Assembly: GCA_030668065.1 (NCBI GenBank)
Contig: DAOUUS010000102.1
Coordinates: forward strand, 1-6,111
Direction: 5' to 3'
DNA from: Candidatus Methanophagales archaeon
Lineage (GTDB): Archaea; Halobacteriota; Syntropharchaeia; Alkanophagales; Methanospirareceae
Length of the DNA stretch: 6,111 nucleotides
Shown here: positions 4,061 to 6,111 of the stretch, piece after piece
Layout: each line of letters starts with the position of its first letter
How positions within the stretch are numbered: the first letter of the stretch is position 1
Made by a program: the position numbers and the translations under genes
The notes under the pieces: model-generated
The model's database searches: none
What the model was told of the DNA's origin: nothing
What the model saw: the letters and a program-made list of their open reading frames with translations, nothing else

Positions 4061-5541
4061 CTTCTCAATACCAAATATGCTACTGCGAGCAGCCCGGCGA
4101 TAGCGAATCCTGCATCGAATCCCGGTGGTGTCGGTGTCGGACTCGGCGTTAGCGTTTCTTCTTGCTCCTCTCGAAGATACTTTTCAAGCGCAGCTTTACA
4201 CTCTTCTTCTCTCTCAAAGGTACGCAAGCCTTTGTACATATACAAGCCGCAGAATTCATCCTGCTGGCATTTTACAGTTTGTTCATCGAAATACCACAAC
4301 GTTTTGCATTCTTCTGGCACTTTCTCACTCGGTGTTGGCGTTACTGTTGGTGTAGGCGTGGGCGTCGGTGGCGTTGGTTCCGAGAATTTAACAAGGAAGG
4401 CATCTCTCTCATTAGCGAAGATGGGAGCGACACTTTCGTTGGTTTTGCTGCCTGCTAAGTACACCACCCCGTCTCCTGATGTTGCGGTTGCACGTCCAGT
4501 AACCCAACCTGTTTTACCCCCTGTTATGTTCCAGATAAGACTTCCATCGGTACCGTTGTATTTGTTGAGGAAGGCATTGCAAAAATCAAAATCGCGGGAT
4601 TCGTTTTGGCCCGCTAAGTACACACTGTCTCCTGCTGTTGCTGTTGCCAATCCCGATGTACCTATTCCTCCCCATGTTATGTTCCAGATAAGGTTTCCAT
4701 CGGTACTGTTGTATTTGTTGAGGAAGGCACCGGGAACGGTATCGAGACCAGTCCTGCCTGCCACGTACACCGCGCTGTCTCCTGTTGCCGTTGCCCATCC
4801 TTGTGTACCTATTCCTCCGCATGTTACGTTCCTGTTCCAGAGAAAGTTTCCGTCGGTGCTATTGTATCTGTTGAGGAAAGCTTTGCCACCTGGGGCACGA
4901 CCTACTACATACGCGCTGTCTCCAGATGTTGCTACTGCATTTGCCGAATAAGTACCCGCCGTTCCTCCCCACGTTACGTTCCAGAGAAGGTTTCCATCTT
5001 TATCGTATTTGTTGAGGAAGGCATCGAAATCACTAACGTTGGAAGGTGCCGTCTCGCCTGCTACGTACACGCAGTCTTCTGCTGCTGCCGCTGCATATCC
5101 AGCAGTAAAAACTGTGCCCCATGTTATATTCCAGAGAAGGTTTCCATCTTTGTCGTATTTGTTGAGGAATGCACCCCCCGTAACGTTTGAGAATCCACAG
5201 GTGCCTGCCAGGTACACACCGTCTCCTGCTGCCGCAGTTGCTACAACATTACCGCCCCCTACCTCTGGGGCAAACATCTCCCATGTGCTGTTCCAGAGAA
5301 GGTTTCCATCTTTGTCATATTTGTTGAGGAAGGCATCGGTGAAATTAGCGGTGCCTGCCAGGTACACGCATTCGCCTGCTGTTGCGATTGCATTTCCTGT
5401 ATCAGCACCTGTTCCTCCCCATGTTACGTTCCACACTTCTTCTGGCTGTGCGCTTACTGGAGTAAGAATTACCGAAAAAGCGTAAATCGCTAAAATCGCT
5501 GCCAGAACTACCAACCCAATTTTCTTGCTTTTCATTTTCAT
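4048..5541 (-). CDS. Secreted seven-bladed beta-propeller with PGF-CTERM anchor
   Basis: A 497-residue surface protein counted from ATG 5541. Residues 1-31 are a signal peptide (KMKSKK, hydrophobic core, cleavage after VSA). Residues ~34-388 hold seven repeats of the SBBP/propeller type, each built around D-AFLNKY-DGN-LLWN-TW and V-YLAG; the N-terminal EEVWNVTWGG supplies the last strand of blade seven, closing the ring. A Thr/Pro linker (389-405), a four-cysteine domain (C412, C425, C431, C448), a second linker (463-472) and PGF (473-475) plus helix plus RRRRN follow. The last part is the PGF-CTERM signal handled by archaeosortase A, which swaps it for a lipid anchor. Fifteen N-X-S/T sequons suggest heavy glycosylation. 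TTG 5559 is an alternative start, but the GGTAGGGTGG motif at 5547-5556 sits just before ATG 5541. The ligand or partner is unknown; adhesion or an envelope scaffold is inference. Confidence 0.9.
   Translation of the reverse strand: MKMKSKKIGLVVLAAILAIYAFSVILTPVSAQPEEVWNVTWGGTGADTGNAIATAGECVYLAGTANFTDAFLNKYDKDGNLLWNSTWEMFAPEVGGGNVVATAAAGDGVYLAGTCGFSNVTGGAFLNKYDKDGNLLWNITWGTVFTAGYAAAAAEDCVYVAGETAPSNVSDFDAFLNKYDKDGNLLWNVTWGGTAGTYSANAVATSGDSAYVVGRAPGGKAFLNRYNSTDGNFLWNRNVTCGGIGTQGWATATGDSAVYVAGRTGLDTVPGAFLNKYNSTDGNLIWNITWGGIGTSGLATATAGDSVYLAGQNESRDFDFCNAFLNKYNGTDGSLIWNITGGKTGWVTGRATATSGDGVVYLAGSKTNESVAPIFANERDAFLVKFSEPTPPTPTPTPTVTPTPSEKVPEECKTLWYFDEQTVKCQQDEFCGLYMYKGLRTFEREEECKAALEKYLREEQEETLTPSPTPTPPGFDAGFAIAGLLAVAYLVLRRRRN
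4529..5337 (-). repeat. Tandem propeller-blade repeats, ~150 bp period
   Basis: Six near-identical blocks of ~45 bp beginning at 4529, 4682, 4835, 4979, 5129 and 5291 (steps of 153, 153, 144, 150 and 162 bp, all multiples of three). They encode AFLNKY-DGN-LLWN. Two DNA subfamilies are visible: the three N-terminal blades (4979-5337) encode KYDKDGN, while the next three (4529-4880) encode an inserted residue, YNSTDGN or YNGTDGS. The seventh blade (start of the minus-strand 3' half) is diverged and lacks the block. Confidence 0.85.
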
Positions 5542-5547
5542 TCTTTC

Positions 5548-5575
5548 CACCCTACCCAATTTAAGGGATAGGGTG
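5548..5575. promoter_or_regulatory. Near-perfect inverted repeat over the propeller-gene RBS (operator or RNA hairpin)
   Basis: CACCCTA (5548-5554) pairs with TAGGGTG (5569-5575), and CCC (5555-5557) with GGG (5565-5567), giving ten base pairs with one bulged A at 5568 and a 7-base loop. One arm is the purine-rich ribosome binding site of the minus-strand gene, and the other abuts the candidate TATA box at 5576-5583. It could be a dimeric-repressor operator or, if transcribed whole, a hairpin hiding the ribosome binding site. Confidence 0.55.
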
Positions 5576-5583
5576 TATTAATA
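5576..5583 (-). promoter_or_regulatory. Candidate TATA box of the propeller gene
   Basis: TATTAATA reads the same on both strands and lies ~35 bases before ATG 5541. A start site ~26 bases downstream would fall near 5554, leaving a short leader that still includes most of the ribosome binding site. A second candidate, TAAATAAA on the minus strand (5618-5625), would give a leader of about 55 bases. Confidence 0.4.
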
Positions 5584-5608
5584 GTTTCCTGGATTTTGAA
5601 TTTGAAAT

Positions 5609-5625
5609 ACCGAAAAGTTTATTTA
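5609..5625 (+). promoter_or_regulatory. BRE/TATA promoter of the PEGA-domain gene
   Basis: ACCGAAAAG (5609-5617) followed directly by TTTATTTA (5618-5625) is a classic archaeal BRE plus TATA box. Transcription would start near 5647-5650, giving a leader of about 25 bases before ATG 5672. Confidence 0.7.
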
Positions 5626-5659
5626 CCCCTACAGAAAGCTATAAAAGAAGTAAGATAAC

Positions 5660-5666
5660 GAGGTGA
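5660..5666 (+). promoter_or_regulatory. Ribosome binding site of the PEGA-domain gene
   Basis: GAGGTGA lies five bases before ATG 5672. It is a close match to the anti-Shine-Dalgarno complement and fixes the start. Confidence 0.8.
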
Positions 5667-5671
5667 GAGTA

Positions 5672-6111
5672 ATGAAAAGAGATGCGAAAAGGATAGGGAT
5701 TGTAGGATTGGTACTACTTGCATGTGTATCTTGCTCTACCGCGGTATCGGCAGAGAATAGCCCAGCTCCTTCTATCTCCATACCGCCTATGGGACCGGGA
5801 CCAGAACTGCTGCCAGGCCATATCTCCGTCTCTTCTTCACCATCTGATGCACGTGTAACAATAGATGGCTGTAACTGGATTGATAAAACACCCTGCAAAA
5901 CTCCAGATCTACCACTCGACAACTATACAATTAGAGTCTCTCTTGATGGTTATCAGGAATGGTCAACAACAGTAGAAGTAAAATTTAATGAAACCACATA
6001 CGTTCATGCAACATTGACTCCTACTTCCACACCAAAAGCGCCAATAACGGTTTTGTGCGCCGTCATTGCGTTGATTATAAGTGGTATTATTGCTACAAAA
6101 ACGAAATGGCG
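5672..6111 (+). CDS. Exported PEGA-domain protein, 3' end beyond the window
   Basis: 146 codons are visible and no stop is reached, so the gene runs off the right edge. Residues 1-27 form a signal peptide (basic start, hydrophobic core, cleavage after VSA); a Cys at 18 and another at 21 give a weak lipobox-like stretch, but ordinary cleavage fits better. A Pro-rich segment (31-48) leads into a PEGA domain (~49-117): GHISVSSSPSDARVTIDG, KTPCKTPDLPLDNYTIRVS and DGYQEWSTTVEV, matching the family pattern of S-x-P-x-x-A-x-V-x-I-x-G, T-P and G-Y. C67 and C75 flank the T-P turn and may form a disulfide. A Thr/Pro stretch precedes a hydrophobic helix (124-141) followed by KTKW, suggesting a C-terminal membrane anchor and a protein near its end. 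PEGA domains are found in archaeal surface proteins; the partner is unknown. It is transcribed divergently from the propeller gene. Confidence 0.85.
   Translation, partial: MKRDAKRIGIVGLVLLACVSCSTAVSAENSPAPSISIPPMGPGPELLPGHISVSSSPSDARVTIDGCNWIDKTPCKTPDLPLDNYTIRVSLDGYQEWSTTVEVKFNETTYVHATLTPTSTPKAPITVLCAVIALIISGIIATKTKW

Noticed and set aside
4232..4951. Long plus-strand open frame (239 codons) opposite the propeller gene
   Set aside because: It is the antisense of the propeller repeats. The regular blade DNA keeps the opposite frame open; there is no signal, domain or ribosome binding site, and the minus-strand protein has clear architecture.
4529..5337. Possible CRISPR-like or satellite array
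   Set aside because: The ~150-bp period, in-frame spacing in multiples of three and the encoded blade motif show these are protein-coding repeats; spacers are too long and are homologous to one another.
5009..5485. Plus-strand open frame (158 codons) opposite the propeller N-terminal half
   Set aside because: Same repeat-driven shadow; its low-complexity Ala/Pro/Ser text mirrors the blades and has no independent support.
5542..5559. TTG 5559 as start of the propeller protein
   Set aside because: It would add six residues (MGRVER) that overlap the GGTAGGGTGG ribosome binding site; ATG 5541 follows that site at the correct spacing and gives a normal signal peptide.
5629..5922. Minus-strand open frame opposite the PEGA-domain gene
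   Set aside because: The plus strand has a strong BRE/TATA, ribosome binding site, signal peptide and PEGA domain; the minus frame has none of these.

Overview
The window looks archaeal, most likely from a euryarchaeal methanogen or methanotroph-related (ANME-type) lineage. The support is a PGF-CTERM surface protein, two PEF-CTERM sorting tails, a DUF432 gene paired with an MscS channel, promoters of the BRE/TATA type, oligo-T terminators, and AbrB/RelE and VapBC-type toxin-antitoxin (TA) genes. The lineage is inferred from family knowledge; no marker gene is present. No tRNA, rRNA, CRISPR array or intact transposase was seen.

Layout. Positions 47-349 hold a small two-CxxC protein of unknown function. 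Positions 350-2425 are an accessory, decaying stretch. It contains the leftover tail of one PEF-CTERM surface protein (500-664), an AbrB-type antitoxin (798-1064) overlapping a RelE-type toxin broken by an in-frame TAG at codon 6 (1058-1306), a frameshifted second PEF-CTERM protein (about 1342-2067), and a VapB-like antitoxin (2167-2394) followed by only 14 codons of a PIN-type VapC toxin (2381-2425). The two PEF-CTERM tails, with their terminators, form a 154-bp direct repeat that is about 94% identical (567-720 and 1970-2123). One TA remnant follows each copy.

Positions 2458-4012 are a healthy two-gene operon: a DUF432 protein and a small-conductance mechanosensitive channel, one base apart. 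It converges on a minus-strand gene (4048-5541) for a secreted, cell-surface seven-bladed beta-propeller. That protein has a Thr/Pro linker, a small four-cysteine domain and a PGF-CTERM anchor. From 5672 to the window end a divergent gene encodes an exported PEGA-domain protein and is cut by the edge.

How it fits together. The right half is cell-envelope biology: osmotic release through MscS and two exported proteins transcribed divergently from a shared 130-bp region. The left half is a graveyard in which antitoxins kept their frames and toxins did not. The points most worth checking are the amber codon in the RelE gene, the repeated PEF-CTERM/terminator cassette beside each dead TA module, and the near-perfect inverted repeat covering the ribosome binding site of the propeller gene.
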